Shown: positions 18,160 through 27,803, counted from the first letter of the stretch. The stretch is DNA of 64,000 bases from Rhodobacteraceae bacterium M382 (GCA_025141015.1 CP081098.1:874501-938500), one strand, 5' to 3'. The notes: generated from the sequence alone by a model not told the origin. Translations and numbers: made by a program.

Positions 18160-18860
18160 GTTGGGGTGCCTCTGGTACGCCGGGACGCCCGGCGCGAGAA
18201 TACTTCGGAGGCTACCAGCGCGCCCATCGCGACTGCTACAGAAATCAGAACCAACCGCAGTGCCGAGTTTTCACCGCCGGGTATCTGAAGAAAGGTATAG
18301 ATTGCCGACGGCAGGGTTTGGGTTTGACCGGGAATATTGGAGACAAATGTGATCGTCGCGCCGAATTCTCCCATTGCTTTGGCAAAGCCCAACACAGCAC
18401 CCGCGATCAATGCGGGCAGGATCAACGGCAGAGTCACGGTTGCAAAGATCCAAAGACGCGAGGCACCCAATGTGGCAGCGGCCTGTTCCAGCTTGGGATC
18501 CACGGATTCAAACCCCAACCGGATGGCCCGCACCATCAGCGGAAATCCCATGATTGCCGCTGCCAGAACCGCTCCGGTCCAGCGAAAGGCAAGGATCAGT
18601 CCGAATGTCTGCTCAAGCCAGCTGCCAATTGGTCCGGTGCGCCCGAAACCCAATAGCAGCAGGTAACCGGTCACGACAGGGGGCAGGATCAGCGGCAAAT
18701 GCACCAGGCCATTGAGCAGCTGTTTGCCGGGGAACTGATGTCGTGCCAGCACATAGGCAATCAACGTTCCAAACGGCAGGCTGAGCAGGGTGGACCAGGT
18801 TGCCACCTTTAGCGACAGAGCCACGGCCTGCCATTCTTCGGGGCCGAGCCAGCCGGTCAT
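18156..18860 (-). CDS. modB: Molybdate ABC transporter permease
   Basis: A 234-residue inner-membrane protein with five to six helices. The binding-protein-dependent transport signature EAA loop is visible as EQAAATLGASRLWIFATVTLPLILPAL. It forms the channel with ModC. It overlaps modA and modC by four bases on each side (ATGA), so the three are one operon. Confidence 0.94.
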   Translation of the reverse strand: MTGWLGPEEWQAVALSLKVATWSTLLSLPFGTLIAYVLARHQFPGKQLLNGLVHLPLILPPVVTGYLLLLGFGRTGPIGSWLEQTFGLILAFRWTGAVLAAAIMGFPLMVRAIRLGFESVDPKLEQAAATLGASRLWIFATVTLPLILPALIAGAVLGFAKAMGEFGATITFVSNIPGQTQTLPSAIYTFLQIPGGENSALRLVLISVAVAMGALVASEVFSRRASRRTRGTPT

Positions 18861-19636
18861 TGCTCTGGCTCCAACGGGATAAATCCATGGGCCTGAAACA
18901 CATCACGGGCACTGCCCGAGCGCAGGAAGTCATAGACCCGCTGTGTCAGCGGAGTAGGGGCGCCAATCATGGCCAACGGATAGCGGATCGGGGTGTGGCT
19001 GTCGTCTGGGAAAACGTCGACCACTTGGACCTTGGCGTCAGGACCGGGGTCTGTGGCATAGACGATGCCGTATTCGGCTTCGCCCGATGCCACCAATCGC
19101 AATGCAGTCCGTACGTTGTCCCCTTGTACGACGTGGGGTTGGACGTCGGTCCAGACGTCCAGGGTTTCCAATGCCTCGCGCCCATAAATCCCGGCTGGAA
19201 CTGCACGGAGCAAACCCATGGCCAGATGGGCGTTGTCTGGCAGCTCTCTCAGGGTCGCTGCCAAAGGTTTGTCACCGGAAATTCCGGGGGCAGCGATCAG
19301 GACCAGACGATTGCCAAGCAGATCTACGCGGCTGCCCGGGTTCAGAAGCCCCTGTTGGTCCAACACATCCATCCAGTCCGAATTGGCCGAGATGAACAGC
19401 TGAGCAGGTGCGCCATATTGGATCTGACGGGCCAGAGCCGAGCTGCCTGCATAAGACAGCCGCAGTTGCACGCCATCAGGGTTTTCCGCAGCCCGCGCGG
19501 CGATCTGATCCAAGGCCGGTTTCAGGCTGGCCGCAGCAAAAATCGTGACGGGTTCAGCGCTTGCGTACGAGGGGGTGGCACAGATCAGACACAGCCCCAT
19601 AACAGCCCCAAGCCAGGATCTGACGCGGCCCGCCAT
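18857..19636 (-). CDS. modA: Molybdate ABC transporter substrate-binding protein
   Basis: A 259-residue periplasmic protein. A Sec signal peptide (AGRVRSWLGAVMGLCLICAT... cut near ASA-EP) is followed by VTIFAAASLKPALDQIA, the classic ModA opening, then YAGSSALARQI, GAPAQLFISANSDWMD, and a late DVFPDDSHTPIRYPLAMI block. Molybdate would be held by the two Ser/Asn-rich loops. The ATG at 19636 was chosen over the frame opening at 19714 because only it gives a proper signal peptide. It is the first gene of modABC. No ModE site was identified upstream. Confidence 0.93.
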   Translation of the reverse strand: MAGRVRSWLGAVMGLCLICATPSYASAEPVTIFAAASLKPALDQIAARAAENPDGVQLRLSYAGSSALARQIQYGAPAQLFISANSDWMDVLDQQGLLNPGSRVDLLGNRLVLIAAPGISGDKPLAATLRELPDNAHLAMGLLRAVPAGIYGREALETLDVWTDVQPHVVQGDNVRTALRLVASGEAEYGIVYATDPGPDAKVQVVDVFPDDSHTPIRYPLAMIGAPTPLTQRVYDFLRSGSARDVFQAHGFIPLEPEQ

Positions 19637-19735
19637 CCTTGCACGGGTGCCCTTGAAAAGGATGCCAACGCCCCCCCTGTGCCGATGATCCTGTGATGTC
19701 GATACCCTCTGCAAGTCGGCCCCGCCATCTGTTGT

Positions 19736-20617
19736 CTAGGGGGCAATCACGGTGACGCCCGGAATTCTTTGGATTGTGTATATATCTTCGTCATAGGCGT
19801 CTGTCATGGCGCTGACCAGTTCGACAGTCCACCCTGGCAGATCCAACTCTTCTTCCAGCGCGTCGTCCAGCGCGAATTTGTCCAGAAAAGCGGCAATGAC
19901 CCGGCGTTTTTGCATTTCAGTCAGGGTCGGATTCTGATGCAGATACCCCCGGAACCGTTTCATCCCCTCTTTGGACATGATTGTTGATAGCAGGTCAAAG
20001 CCACCGTTGATCTTTTGCCCATGTTCCAGACCACCCATATCGCGGATGATCTGTGCCCAGATCAGGGGGGAATCCTCATAACACCAGACTGTGATGGGCA
20101 AATCTGCGGACAGGGCGCGAATGTCCGAAATGGTGTCAGACCATCGCAGCGACAGCAGATCAGTCTCTTCCAACGCCTGTTGGATCCGCTGCGGCGGTGC
20201 CTTGCGTAAAACGCTGGGAAGCAATGTGGCAGGGTTGCGGATTGCCATGAACAGTTCGACCTGATCATAACTGAACAACTGTTTGAGCTGTGCCATGCGT
20301 TTTGCCGCTTGGGGGTAGAGGGCACCTTCGTTCAATAAGTAATTCTTGCTGCTGAAGAAATTGGGAACAGACAGGATGACCCGATCCGCGTCTTCTTCGT
20401 CCAGAATGGCATCCAGCAGAATGTCGCGCGCATCTTCCGAGGGAACCGCATCCTCGGCTTCCAAAGCCTTGCAGCTGGATTTGATCAGGTCCCGATACCG
20501 ACCCGGTCCAGGTACAACGGTTCCAGTTTGTCCAAAGGCGTCCTGGTTCACCAACAAGCATTTCATTAGGCGATCTTCGCTGGTCGAATGGGCGCCGCTG
20601 TGAAAAATGACTTGCAT
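19736..20617 (-). CDS. Hypothetical protein, weakly sulfotransferase-like
   Basis: A 293-residue cytosolic protein that I do not recognise firmly. It opens MQVIFHSGAHSTSEDRLMK, a P-loop-like strand-turn-helix of the kind seen at the PAPS-binding site of sulfotransferases, and later has RVILSVPNFFSSKN and LFMAIRNPATLLPSVL, which resembles the internal R-N-P segment of sulfotransferase folds. The middle and end are acidic and helical. It lies between modABC and tRNA-Thr, is transcribed toward mod with 99 bases between the genes, and is the last core gene before the accessory block. Family assignment is an inference only. Confidence 0.6.
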   Translation of the reverse strand: MQVIFHSGAHSTSEDRLMKCLLVNQDAFGQTGTVVPGPGRYRDLIKSSCKALEAEDAVPSEDARDILLDAILDEEDADRVILSVPNFFSSKNYLLNEGALYPQAAKRMAQLKQLFSYDQVELFMAIRNPATLLPSVLRKAPPQRIQQALEETDLLSLRWSDTISDIRALSADLPITVWCYEDSPLIWAQIIRDMGGLEHGQKINGGFDLLSTIMSKEGMKRFRGYLHQNPTLTEMQKRRVIAAFLDKFALDDALEEELDLPGWTVELVSAMTDAYDEDIYTIQRIPGVTVIAP

Positions 20618-20819
20618 TGTGAGGTTACGGGCAATTCCTGATGAACGTTACCTCATTTGGGTAACGCGATAAGGGGGCCGGGTCAAACAGCTTTGCGTTG
20701 CGGTAAGGTGCTGGACAGAAAAATCCGGTTTCAGGGTGAAATTCCATCTTGCAGCAAAGCAATATTCCCGGTAATCGGTCGGCATCCGTCAAGCCGGTCA
20801 ACGATCGGTAGGATCAGGT

Positions 20820-20895
20820 GCCCCTATAGCTCAGCTGGTAGAGCAACTGATTTGTAATCAGTAGGTCCGCGGTTCGAGTCCGTGTGGGGGCACCA
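20820..20895 (+). tRNA. tRNA-Thr(UGU)
   Basis: A 76-base cloverleaf with CCA encoded. The acceptor stem GCCCCTA pairs with TGGGGGC, the anticodon stem ACTGA/TCAGT encloses loop TTTGTAA with anticodon TGT, and the T loop is GGTTCGAGTCC-like. The integrase at 21060 begins 165 bases downstream, so the 3' end of this tRNA is the likely integration target. I found no second copy of the tRNA 3' end in the window. Confidence 0.96.
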
Positions 20896-21059
20896 CTTTC
20901 CAATTCATTAAAGTCCAAAGACATCCGAAAATCCCTGTGATACATGGGTTTTGGCGATGTTCTTTGTCCGGTGCCGTCCTAGGGCGTTTGGTGGAATGCC
21001 CCCAGATTGGGGGGCTTTTTGGGGGCTTCGTGACTTTGGTGAAATGGCGAGGCCCCCAG

Positions 21060-22247
21060 ATGCCGCTCAGTGACGTTCAGATTCGAAATCTAAAACCCAA
21101 AGCCAAATCCTACAAAGTTTCCGACTTTGAGGGGCTTTTCATTCTTGTGACCCCCTCCGGATCTAAGCTCTGGAATGTGAAGTATCGACTGCACGGCAAG
21201 GAGAAAAAACTGTCTCTGGGTGCGTATCCGGCCATCTCTCTTGCACAGGCTCGAAAGCTGAAAGAGGAAGCCCGCGCCAAAATTGCTCAAGGCACCGATC
21301 CGTCCGAAGCGAAGCAGGAGGCCAAGCGCGAAACCCAGGAAGCACAAAGCCATACGTTCGCCAAGATTGGGGATTCGTTTCTGGAGAAGCAACGCAAAGA
21401 GGGCAAAACCCAAGCCACTCTCGACAAAACGATTTATCATTTGAAACTCGCGAACGCGAATTTTGGACGAAAACCCATCACCGAAATCACCGCGCCAATG
21501 ATCCTGATGTGTCTTCGCAAAGTCGAAGCTAAGGGCAACTATGAGACAGCTCACCGGTTGCGTGCTCGGATTGGGTCCGTCTTTCGGTTTGCCGTAGCGA
21601 GCGGGTTAGCCGAAACCGATCCCACATATGCGCTTAAAGATGCACTGATACGTCCAAACCGAAAACACCGCGCCGCAATCACTGATCCAATGAAACTTGG
21701 GGCACTCATGACTGCTATTGACGGTTTCGATGGTCAAGCGACCACGCGGATTGCGCTGCAACTGTTGGCTATGTTGGCCCAAAGGCCAGGCGAAATCCGA
21801 CAGGCGAAATGGCAGGAGGTCGATTTCGAGGCTAAGGTTTGGTCTATCCCTGCGGCCAAAATGAAGATGCGTCGCGATCACAATGTGCCGTTGCCAAACC
21901 AAGCCACCGAACTTTTGACGGAGCTGCGGGAGATTTCAGGCGATGCTGAATATCTCTTTCCATCGTTGCGTTCTTGGCATCGGCCTATGTCGGATAACAC
22001 ATTGAACGCTGCCTTGCGCCGCATGGGGTATTCCGGCGACGAAATGACCGCGCATGGGTTTCGCGCTAGTTTTTCCACGTTGGCGAATGAAAGCGGGCTG
22101 TGGAACCCTGATGCAATTGAAGCGGCGCTTGCACATGTCGAACGCAATGAAGTGCGCAAGGCATACAATCGGGGGAAATATTGGGATGAACGTGTAAGGC
22201 TTGCAGATTGGTGGGCGACGATGTTGGATGGTCTCAGACCAACCTGA
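21060..22247 (+). CDS. P4-type tyrosine integrase
   Basis: A 395-residue recombinase. It has the N-terminal DUF4102-type arm-binding domain (MPLSDVQIRNLKPKAKSYKV ... GSKLWNVKYR ... KKLSLGAYPAISLAQAR), a core-binding domain, and the catalytic residues R in AQRPGEIRQAKW, HxxR in TAHGFRASFSTL, and H/Y in ALAHVERNEVRKAYNR. Integrases of this type insert at tRNA 3' ends, and this one is read away from tRNA-Thr, 165 bases after it. The ATG at 21060 matches the family start; a GTG 123 bases upstream lies in G-rich repeat sequence. It looks intact. Confidence 0.94.
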   Translation: MPLSDVQIRNLKPKAKSYKVSDFEGLFILVTPSGSKLWNVKYRLHGKEKKLSLGAYPAISLAQARKLKEEARAKIAQGTDPSEAKQEAKRETQEAQSHTFAKIGDSFLEKQRKEGKTQATLDKTIYHLKLANANFGRKPITEITAPMILMCLRKVEAKGNYETAHRLRARIGSVFRFAVASGLAETDPTYALKDALIRPNRKHRAAITDPMKLGALMTAIDGFDGQATTRIALQLLAMLAQRPGEIRQAKWQEVDFEAKVWSIPAAKMKMRRDHNVPLPNQATELLTELREISGDAEYLFPSLRSWHRPMSDNTLNAALRRMGYSGDEMTAHGFRASFSTLANESGLWNPDAIEAALAHVERNEVRKAYNRGKYWDERVRLADWWATMLDGLRPT

Positions 22248-23092
22248 GCATTGATTTGAAAAAGATCTATAAACTTAAACAGTGGTATTCTATTCAAGAT
22301 GCTGCGGAGAGACTTTCTCTAACGCTTGAGGAAGAAGTGAGTTCAGCTGCGGTTCTCGAGCTGGCGCTTGACGGCCATATTTGCCTTCATTGGTTTATGC
22401 GACATGTCTCTACCCGAGAAGTTGTATATCAAACTCGTTCGTTGCCACTGTCGTTCGACAAGGAGAACAAACCTATTCTGCCTTCGGGAGGGGAGGGTAA
22501 GACAGTGAATGTTGAGTTCAAGGATTTTTTTCCTTTGGAAGGTCGAAAGAGTATTTCGATTTTGGACGGCCCGCATCGTTTGCGACTAGAGCTATGTGGT
22601 GCATTGGAAGACTATCTGAGAGCGCATTTGACGAATACCGGAGGGGAACTGGTTTCCTTAGATGGGTTTTTTGTTGAAAGTGACGATGGACACGTTTTCC
22701 AGGTAATGGAGTCTTTCGATAGTGTATCCATAAAGAGCATGTTTCCAGACGACCGATTAAGCATGCATGACGTGCGCGGATACTACCCGTCTGGAGATTG
22801 GCCAGCTTTGTCAGAGTTGGGGTTCACCAAGCAAGAGTTGGAGCGTTTTGAAGGTACACTTCAAGACAGCGGTCCAAAGGAGGTTGCCAGTCGCGAACGT
22901 CAAACTTTGTACAAGATGCTGATCGCGATGGCTTTGGATGGCTATGGGTATGATCACGCCGCTTCAAGAAGCCCATTTCCTACGGAGTTGGAAGGTATTT
23001 TGGAGCGGCTTGGGCTCCCAGTCAGTGACGATACCATTCGCCAGAAACTCAAAGAAGCTGCGGAATTGTTGGGTCGAGACGTCGAAAAATAA
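22208..23092 (+). CDS. Hypothetical protein with an N-terminal helical motif, integrase-associated
   Basis: About 294 residues, not recognised. The frame opens with TTG at 22208, overlapping the integrase by 40 bases; a later TTG at 22256 would begin LKKIYKLKQWYSIQDAAERL, which looks like the natural start. That N-terminal WYSIQDAAERLS segment resembles the first helices of excisionase/MerR-type folds, and the C-terminal 60 residues are helical (RLGLPVSDDTIRQKLKEAAELL). Base composition is more AT-rich than the core genes. Similar proteins sit behind P4-type integrases in other genomes as far as I recall. Its role is unknown. Confidence 0.6.
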   Translation: MVGDDVGWSQTNLSIDLKKIYKLKQWYSIQDAAERLSLTLEEEVSSAAVLELALDGHICLHWFMRHVSTREVVYQTRSLPLSFDKENKPILPSGGEGKTVNVEFKDFFPLEGRKSISILDGPHRLRLELCGALEDYLRAHLTNTGGELVSLDGFFVESDDGHVFQVMESFDSVSIKSMFPDDRLSMHDVRGYYPSGDWPALSELGFTKQELERFEGTLQDSGPKEVASRERQTLYKMLIAMALDGYGYDHAASRSPFPTELEGILERLGLPVSDDTIRQKLKEAAELLGRDVEK

Positions 23093-23181
23093 CCTAATTC
23101 GGTTTCGCCCAAACCTAGTTCCGCCAGTTACACTCCCGACCAAGTTAGACCTGATCCATCTTCAACAAACGAGATGGAACA

Positions 23182-23391
23182 ATGTCTGATACTGGCAACT
23201 TCCCCCTTACAGGGTTCGTGAGACTTTCTCAAATTTTGGCTCCGGCGGGCCCAATTCCTGTTTCAAAGTCGACATGGTGGCAAGGCGTCAAAGATGGGCG
23301 GTTTCCGCAACCGCAAAAGCTTGGGCCGCGCACAACAGTTTGGAAAGTCGAACACATTCGGGCGCTTTTTGAGGATCGGGAGAATGGGTAA
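23182..23391 (+). CDS. AlpA-like helix-turn-helix regulator
   Basis: A 69-residue DNA-binding protein of the AlpA/excisionase type: VRLSQILAPAGPIPVSKSTWW (first helices and turn), then DGRFPQPQKLGPRTTVWKVEHIRAL, which is the usual AlpA wing and ending. In P4-like elements such proteins control integrase and excision. The stop overlaps the next start by eight bases, so the two genes are coupled. Confidence 0.85.
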   Translation: MSDTGNFPLTGFVRLSQILAPAGPIPVSKSTWWQGVKDGRFPQPQKLGPRTTVWKVEHIRALFEDRENG

Positions 23392-23809
23392 ACGCGCCAA
23401 CCCGATGGCGGTCAAGGCAGCACTCACATACGACATAAACGAAGCTGCGGCTGCTTTGGGCAAAACACCTGCGACCATTCGCAGTTGGATCAAAGACGGC
23501 CTCCCAGTCATGAGTTCCCGCAAGCCGTACCTTCTTTCTGGCGAGTCAATCCGTTTCTATCTTCGGGGAAAGTACAAGGCTGCCAAGCGTCCACTTGGGC
23601 CGGATGATTTCTTCTGTCCGGGGTGTGGAGGTGCCCGACGGCCTGTCGGGATGGCTGCGATAGTATCCCCTATCAAAGGCAAAACGGCTTTGTTGAAAGG
23701 GGAATGCTCTGAGTGCGGGTGTACTTGCACCCGCATGATTTCCAAGTCGCAGCTTGGGGAATTCGCTCAACGGTTCCAGTTGTCGAACAACGCAGACAGC
23801 GAACCCTAA
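23384..23809 (+). CDS. HTH plus zinc-ribbon protein of unknown function
   Basis: 141 residues. The N-terminal half has a MerR/excisionase-like helix-turn-helix (YDINEAAAALGKTPATIRSW, then IKDGLPVMSSRKPYLLSGESI). The C-terminal half has four cysteines in FFCPGCGGAR and GECSECGCTCTR, a zinc-ribbon pattern. It sits in a compact cluster: AlpA-like protein, this gene, then a tyrosine recombinase 52 bases later. It could act as a recombination directionality or accessory factor; this is inferred from neighbours. Confidence 0.65.
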   Translation: MGKRANPMAVKAALTYDINEAAAALGKTPATIRSWIKDGLPVMSSRKPYLLSGESIRFYLRGKYKAAKRPLGPDDFFCPGCGGARRPVGMAAIVSPIKGKTALLKGECSECGCTCTRMISKSQLGEFAQRFQLSNNADSEP

Positions 23810-23861
23810 GTGACACCACCTCCACTCCCTCAAACTTTCACAATCTCTAAGGAGGAACCCC

Positions 23862-24884
23862 ATGAGGAAATTCAACGAAGAAAATGAGCGGATCAAACGC
23901 CGTTACTTGCAATATCTTAAGACCGCGAAGCGGAAGGACGCAGGAACTGTTCTCAAAGCGGCGGAAGCAATTTTGCGGTTTGAGGCCAGCACGAACTACG
24001 CGAACTTCAAACGGTTTCACATCGAACAGCCGATCAAGTTTCACGACCGTATCAATTCCGAAATTAGCAAAGTTACTGGCAAGCCCCTTTCAAAGTCGAC
24101 AATTGCTTCGGTACTAGCGGCAAACAAAGCGTTCATCTTTTGGCTGGCTGATCAGCCCGGCTACAAGAGTCGTATCCGTCATTCTGATGCGGATTATTTT
24201 AACATGGATGCAAAAGGCCAGCGGGTGGCGAGGGCAACGCGAGAAACACCTTATCCATCTATGGAGATGGCCCGCCACGCCTTCAACTTTATGCCGGAGA
24301 CCTCAGACGTTGAACTGCGCAACAAGGCTCTGTTTGCGTTTCTGATGCTCACTGGCGCGCGCGACGGGGCGGTTGCCTCTTTGCGGCTCAAGCATATCAA
24401 CGTGATCGATGGGTGCGTGTATCAGGATGCGCGGGAGGTCAGGACAAAGAACGCCAAGACCTTCACAACCTACTTCTTGCCGGTAGATGCCGCGTATCAG
24501 GCCTGTTTTGATCAGTGGGTGCGCTATCTAAAACAGGAAAAGCTGTTTGGGCCGGACGATCCGCTGTTTCCGCCTGCGGAGATCAAACCGGTTGATGGTG
24601 AATTCAAAGTGGTCGGCCTAAAGCGTGTAACCTACAAAAATGCCAACGCCATTCGGGCGGTGATCAAGGAGGCTTTTGTACAGGCCGATCTGCCGCCCTT
24701 TACACCCCATGCGTTTCGCAGAACTTTGGTGAAATGGGCCGACACCACCTACCCAACCCGCGAGGCCTTCAAGGCTTTTTCTCAGAACATCGGCCATTCC
24801 AATGTTGTCACAACCATAAGCGCCTATTGTCCGGTCGGCATTGAACGTCAGGCAGAGTTGATAAAGGCCGCAAGGCCATGTTGA
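23862..24884 (+). CDS. Second tyrosine recombinase, upstream of hsdM
   Basis: A 340-residue site-specific recombinase. The N-terminal SAM-like domain (residues about 5-120) is followed by the catalytic part: Arg in LTGARDGAVASLR, H-x-x-R in PHAFRRTLVKW, and H...Y in NIGHSNVVTTISAYCPVG. It differs clearly from the P4-type integrase upstream. A very strong site AAGGAGG precedes the ATG. It ends 62 bases before hsdM, so it may be in the same transcript as the restriction genes. It may move the element or invert DNA, or simply travel with the RM cassette. Confidence 0.88.
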   Translation: MRKFNEENERIKRRYLQYLKTAKRKDAGTVLKAAEAILRFEASTNYANFKRFHIEQPIKFHDRINSEISKVTGKPLSKSTIASVLAANKAFIFWLADQPGYKSRIRHSDADYFNMDAKGQRVARATRETPYPSMEMARHAFNFMPETSDVELRNKALFAFLMLTGARDGAVASLRLKHINVIDGCVYQDAREVRTKNAKTFTTYFLPVDAAYQACFDQWVRYLKQEKLFGPDDPLFPPAEIKPVDGEFKVVGLKRVTYKNANAIRAVIKEAFVQADLPPFTPHAFRRTLVKWADTTYPTREAFKAFSQNIGHSNVVTTISAYCPVGIERQAELIKAARPC

Positions 24885-24946
24885 GACTTTCCCTAGCCCG
24901 CGTTCTGCGTCATCAATGGGCAAATTCAACTTGAGAGCGACAGGCA

Positions 24947-26503
24947 ATGACCGACGAACAAAAAAAGAAGCTGGAACAAAAGCTCTGGGACATCGCCAAC
25001 ACTTTGCGCGGCAAGATGAATGCGGATGAGTTCCGCGACTACATTTTGGGCTTCATCTTCTACAAGTACCTGTCTGAGCGGCTCTACATATATGCCAATT
25101 CTGTCCTGTCTGAGGATGGGATCGATTTCGCGGACGTTGATGAGGCGACTGTGGACGGTAAGGCGATTTCGGACGCGGTGGCCGAGGCGGCGATTGATGA
25201 GTTGGGCTACTACCTCAAACCGTCTGAGTTGTTCGGTGCCGTTGCCAAACGGGGCAGCAAGCCCGGCAACTTTATCATCGAAGACCTTGCGCGCATTCTG
25301 AACAATGTCGAGCGTTCGACCATGGGCACGGAGTCTGAGGACGATTTTGACGATCTGTTCTCGGACATGGATCTGACGTCCAACAAGCTGGGCCGCACGG
25401 AAGAAGCCAAGAACACCCTGATCGCCAAAGTGCTGACCCATCTGGATGAAATCGACTTTGAGCTCGACAAAGCGGACAGTGACGTGCTGGGCGATGCCTA
25501 TGAATACCTGATTGGTCAATTCGCCAGCGGGGCGGGCAAAAAGGCGGGGGAGTTTTATACCCCGCAAGAGGTTTCCACCATTCTGGCGCGCATTGTGACC
25601 ACAGGCAAAACCCGGATCAAGAACGTTTATGACCCCACCTGCGGGTCCGGGTCGCTGTTGTTGCGCGTCGCCAAAGAGGTCGCGGTGGGTGATTTCAACG
25701 GACAGGAAATGAACCGCACCACCTATAACCTTGCGCGCATGAACATGATCCTGCACGGGGTGCATTACCGCAATTTCGACCTGCAACAGGAAGACACGCT
25801 GGAACACCCCCAGCATGTCGACAAACGGTTCGAGGCTGTGGTCGCCAACCCGCCGTTCAGCGCCAAGTGGTCGGCCAACCCGCTGTTGTTGAACGATGAC
25901 CGGTACAGCCAATACGGGCGGCTGGCCCCGGCGTCCAAGGCGGATTTTGCCTTTGTTCAGCACATGCTGCACCAGTTGGATGACAACGGCACCATGGCGG
26001 TGATCCTGCCCCATGGGGTGCTGTTTCGCGGCGCGGCCGAGGGGCATATCCGCGAATACATCATCAGGGAACGCAACTGGCTGGATGCGGTGATTGGCCT
26101 GCCTGCGAATGTGTTTTACGGCACGTCCATTCCCACCTGCATTCTGGTGTTCAAGAAATGCCGCGAATACCCCGAGGATATCCTGTTCGTCGATGCGTCG
26201 ACCTGTTTTGAAAAGGCCAAGAACCAGAATTATCTGCGCACTCAGGATATCAACAAGATCGTCGATACATTCCGGGGCCGCGCGGTCGAGGATCGGTTTT
26301 CGCACCGCGCAATGCTGTCCGAGGTGGCCGAGAATGACTATAACCTCAACATCCCGCGCTATGTGGACACGTTTGAAGCCGAAGAACCGATTGATCTGGC
26401 CGAGGTCGCGGCTGAGCTGAAGGCAAATGCGGCGGGCATGGAGGATCTGGACGCGCAAATTGCGGAGTTCTGTGCCGAGCTTGGCATTGAGGCGCCGGTA
26501 TGA
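24947..26503 (+). CDS. hsdM: Type I restriction-modification DNA methyltransferase subunit
   Basis: A 518-residue N6-adenine methyltransferase. The N-terminal HsdM domain (LWDIANTLRGKMNADEFRDY) is followed by motif I DPTCGSGSLL from Asp229 and motif IV N301-PPF (VVANPPFSAKW), and the C-terminal region VDASTCFEKAKNQN. It methylates the site chosen by HsdS, and with HsdR cuts unmethylated DNA. It overlaps hsdS by four bases (ATGA). Full length for the family. Confidence 0.97.
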   Translation: MTDEQKKKLEQKLWDIANTLRGKMNADEFRDYILGFIFYKYLSERLYIYANSVLSEDGIDFADVDEATVDGKAISDAVAEAAIDELGYYLKPSELFGAVAKRGSKPGNFIIEDLARILNNVERSTMGTESEDDFDDLFSDMDLTSNKLGRTEEAKNTLIAKVLTHLDEIDFELDKADSDVLGDAYEYLIGQFASGAGKKAGEFYTPQEVSTILARIVTTGKTRIKNVYDPTCGSGSLLLRVAKEVAVGDFNGQEMNRTTYNLARMNMILHGVHYRNFDLQQEDTLEHPQHVDKRFEAVVANPPFSAKWSANPLLLNDDRYSQYGRLAPASKADFAFVQHMLHQLDDNGTMAVILPHGVLFRGAAEGHIREYIIRERNWLDAVIGLPANVFYGTSIPTCILVFKKCREYPEDILFVDASTCFEKAKNQNYLRTQDINKIVDTFRGRAVEDRFSHRAMLSEVAENDYNLNIPRYVDTFEAEEPIDLAEVAAELKANAAGMEDLDAQIAEFCAELGIEAPV

Positions 26504-27735
26504 GTGTACCTGTGTTGAGGTTTGCTGAGTTTGAGGGCGCGTGGAAACAGTGTGAACTTGGTAGTTCTGTTTCGCTCCAGTCCGGCTATGCATTCTCTAG
26601 CGACTATTTTGGCGAAGTCGGACGCAAGCTCGTCACGCCAAAAAACTTCACAAAAACAGGGGCTGGCAGCTTTTCGACTTCGAACACAAAGTTCACCTCT
26701 GAACCAGTAGACGGAAAGTTCGTGTGTGCTGAGGGTGATTTGCTTGCTTTGCTTACTGACCTAACACCGTCCTGTGAACTACTTGGCAAGCCATTGGAGC
26801 TTACAACAGCGGACGGAGAGGTCCTGTTGAATCAGCGTATCGTGCGCATTGATCCGATAGAGGACAAAATTCAGAAGGGTTTTCTCAAAGCGTTCATGCT
26901 GAGGGACGCATTTCATATCAGAATGTTCAGCACGGCAAGTGGGACGACAGTTCGGCATAGTTCCAATAAGGTCTTGAGAGAGACACTTATCTCACTACCT
27001 TCTCTCCCCGAACAAAAGAAAATCGCGGCGTTTTTGGGGGTGGTGGATGGCAAGATCGCAGCGCTGCGGGAGCGGGAGACGGGGTTGGAGCGCTATAAAC
27101 GCGGGCTGATGCAGGCGCTGTTCAGCCAACGCTTGCGCTTTACCCAACCCGACGGCACCGCCTTTCCCGATTGGGAAGAGAAGCGGTTGGGGGATGTGGC
27201 GACACGAAGCACGGCGAAAAATGCCAAACTCGAATACATGCGTGTTCTTACCAACTCTGCTGTTCAGGGGGTCATTGATCAAGGTGACTACTTCGACAAA
27301 GATATTGCCAATGCCGACAACCTCGCTGGGTACTACGTGCTGAAAGAGGGTGACTTTGTTTACAATCCGAGAATTTCGGTCAGCGCTCCAGTTGGTCCCA
27401 TCAAGCGTAACAATTTGGGGGATGGTGTAATGTCGCCGCTCTATACCGTCTTTCGATTCAAAGAAAAAAACACCGAGTTCTTCAACCTTTTCTTCGAAAC
27501 GACAGTTTGGCACAAATACATGAAGTCCGTTGCAAATTACGGTGCGCGGCACGACCGAATGGCCATTACTTCTGGCGATCTTATGAACATGCCCTTGCCA
27601 TACCCTCACCCCGACGAGCAAGCCAAAATCGCTAAGGCTCTGCAAGCGATGGATGCGAAAATCGCGGCTGTGACGGGGCAGCTTGAGCGGATGCAGGATT
27701 TCAAAAAAGGTCTGTTGCAGCAGATGTTTGTGTAA
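26500..27735 (+). CDS. hsdS: Type I restriction-modification specificity subunit
   Basis: A 411-residue DNA-recognition subunit with two variable target recognition domains (about residues 5-165 and 225-370). Each is followed by a conserved helical spacer: EQKKIAAFLGVVDGKIAALR and DEQAKIAKALQAMDAKIAAV, each leading to KRGLMQALF or KKGLLQQMF. The spacer DNA is as GC-rich as hsdM, while the two recognition domains are visibly more AT-rich, the usual sign of recognition-domain exchange. Only one hsdS is present, so the classic inverting arrangement with a second copy is not seen. Confidence 0.95.
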   Translation: MSVPVLRFAEFEGAWKQCELGSSVSLQSGYAFSSDYFGEVGRKLVTPKNFTKTGAGSFSTSNTKFTSEPVDGKFVCAEGDLLALLTDLTPSCELLGKPLELTTADGEVLLNQRIVRIDPIEDKIQKGFLKAFMLRDAFHIRMFSTASGTTVRHSSNKVLRETLISLPSLPEQKKIAAFLGVVDGKIAALRERETGLERYKRGLMQALFSQRLRFTQPDGTAFPDWEEKRLGDVATRSTAKNAKLEYMRVLTNSAVQGVIDQGDYFDKDIANADNLAGYYVLKEGDFVYNPRISVSAPVGPIKRNNLGDGVMSPLYTVFRFKEKNTEFFNLFFETTVWHKYMKSVANYGARHDRMAITSGDLMNMPLPYPHPDEQAKIAKALQAMDAKIAAVTGQLERMQDFKKGLLQQMFV

Positions 27736-27803
27736 GGGGGATGCCCGCCCCTTTTTGTTAACCTGGGACCCGGTTTTGCGGTTCCAAAGTGTGAGTTAAA
27801 AAC

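Noticed and set aside
24926-26593. A 555-residue minus-strand frame
   Set aside because: It mirrors hsdM almost exactly and has no start site or known motif; a shadow frame.
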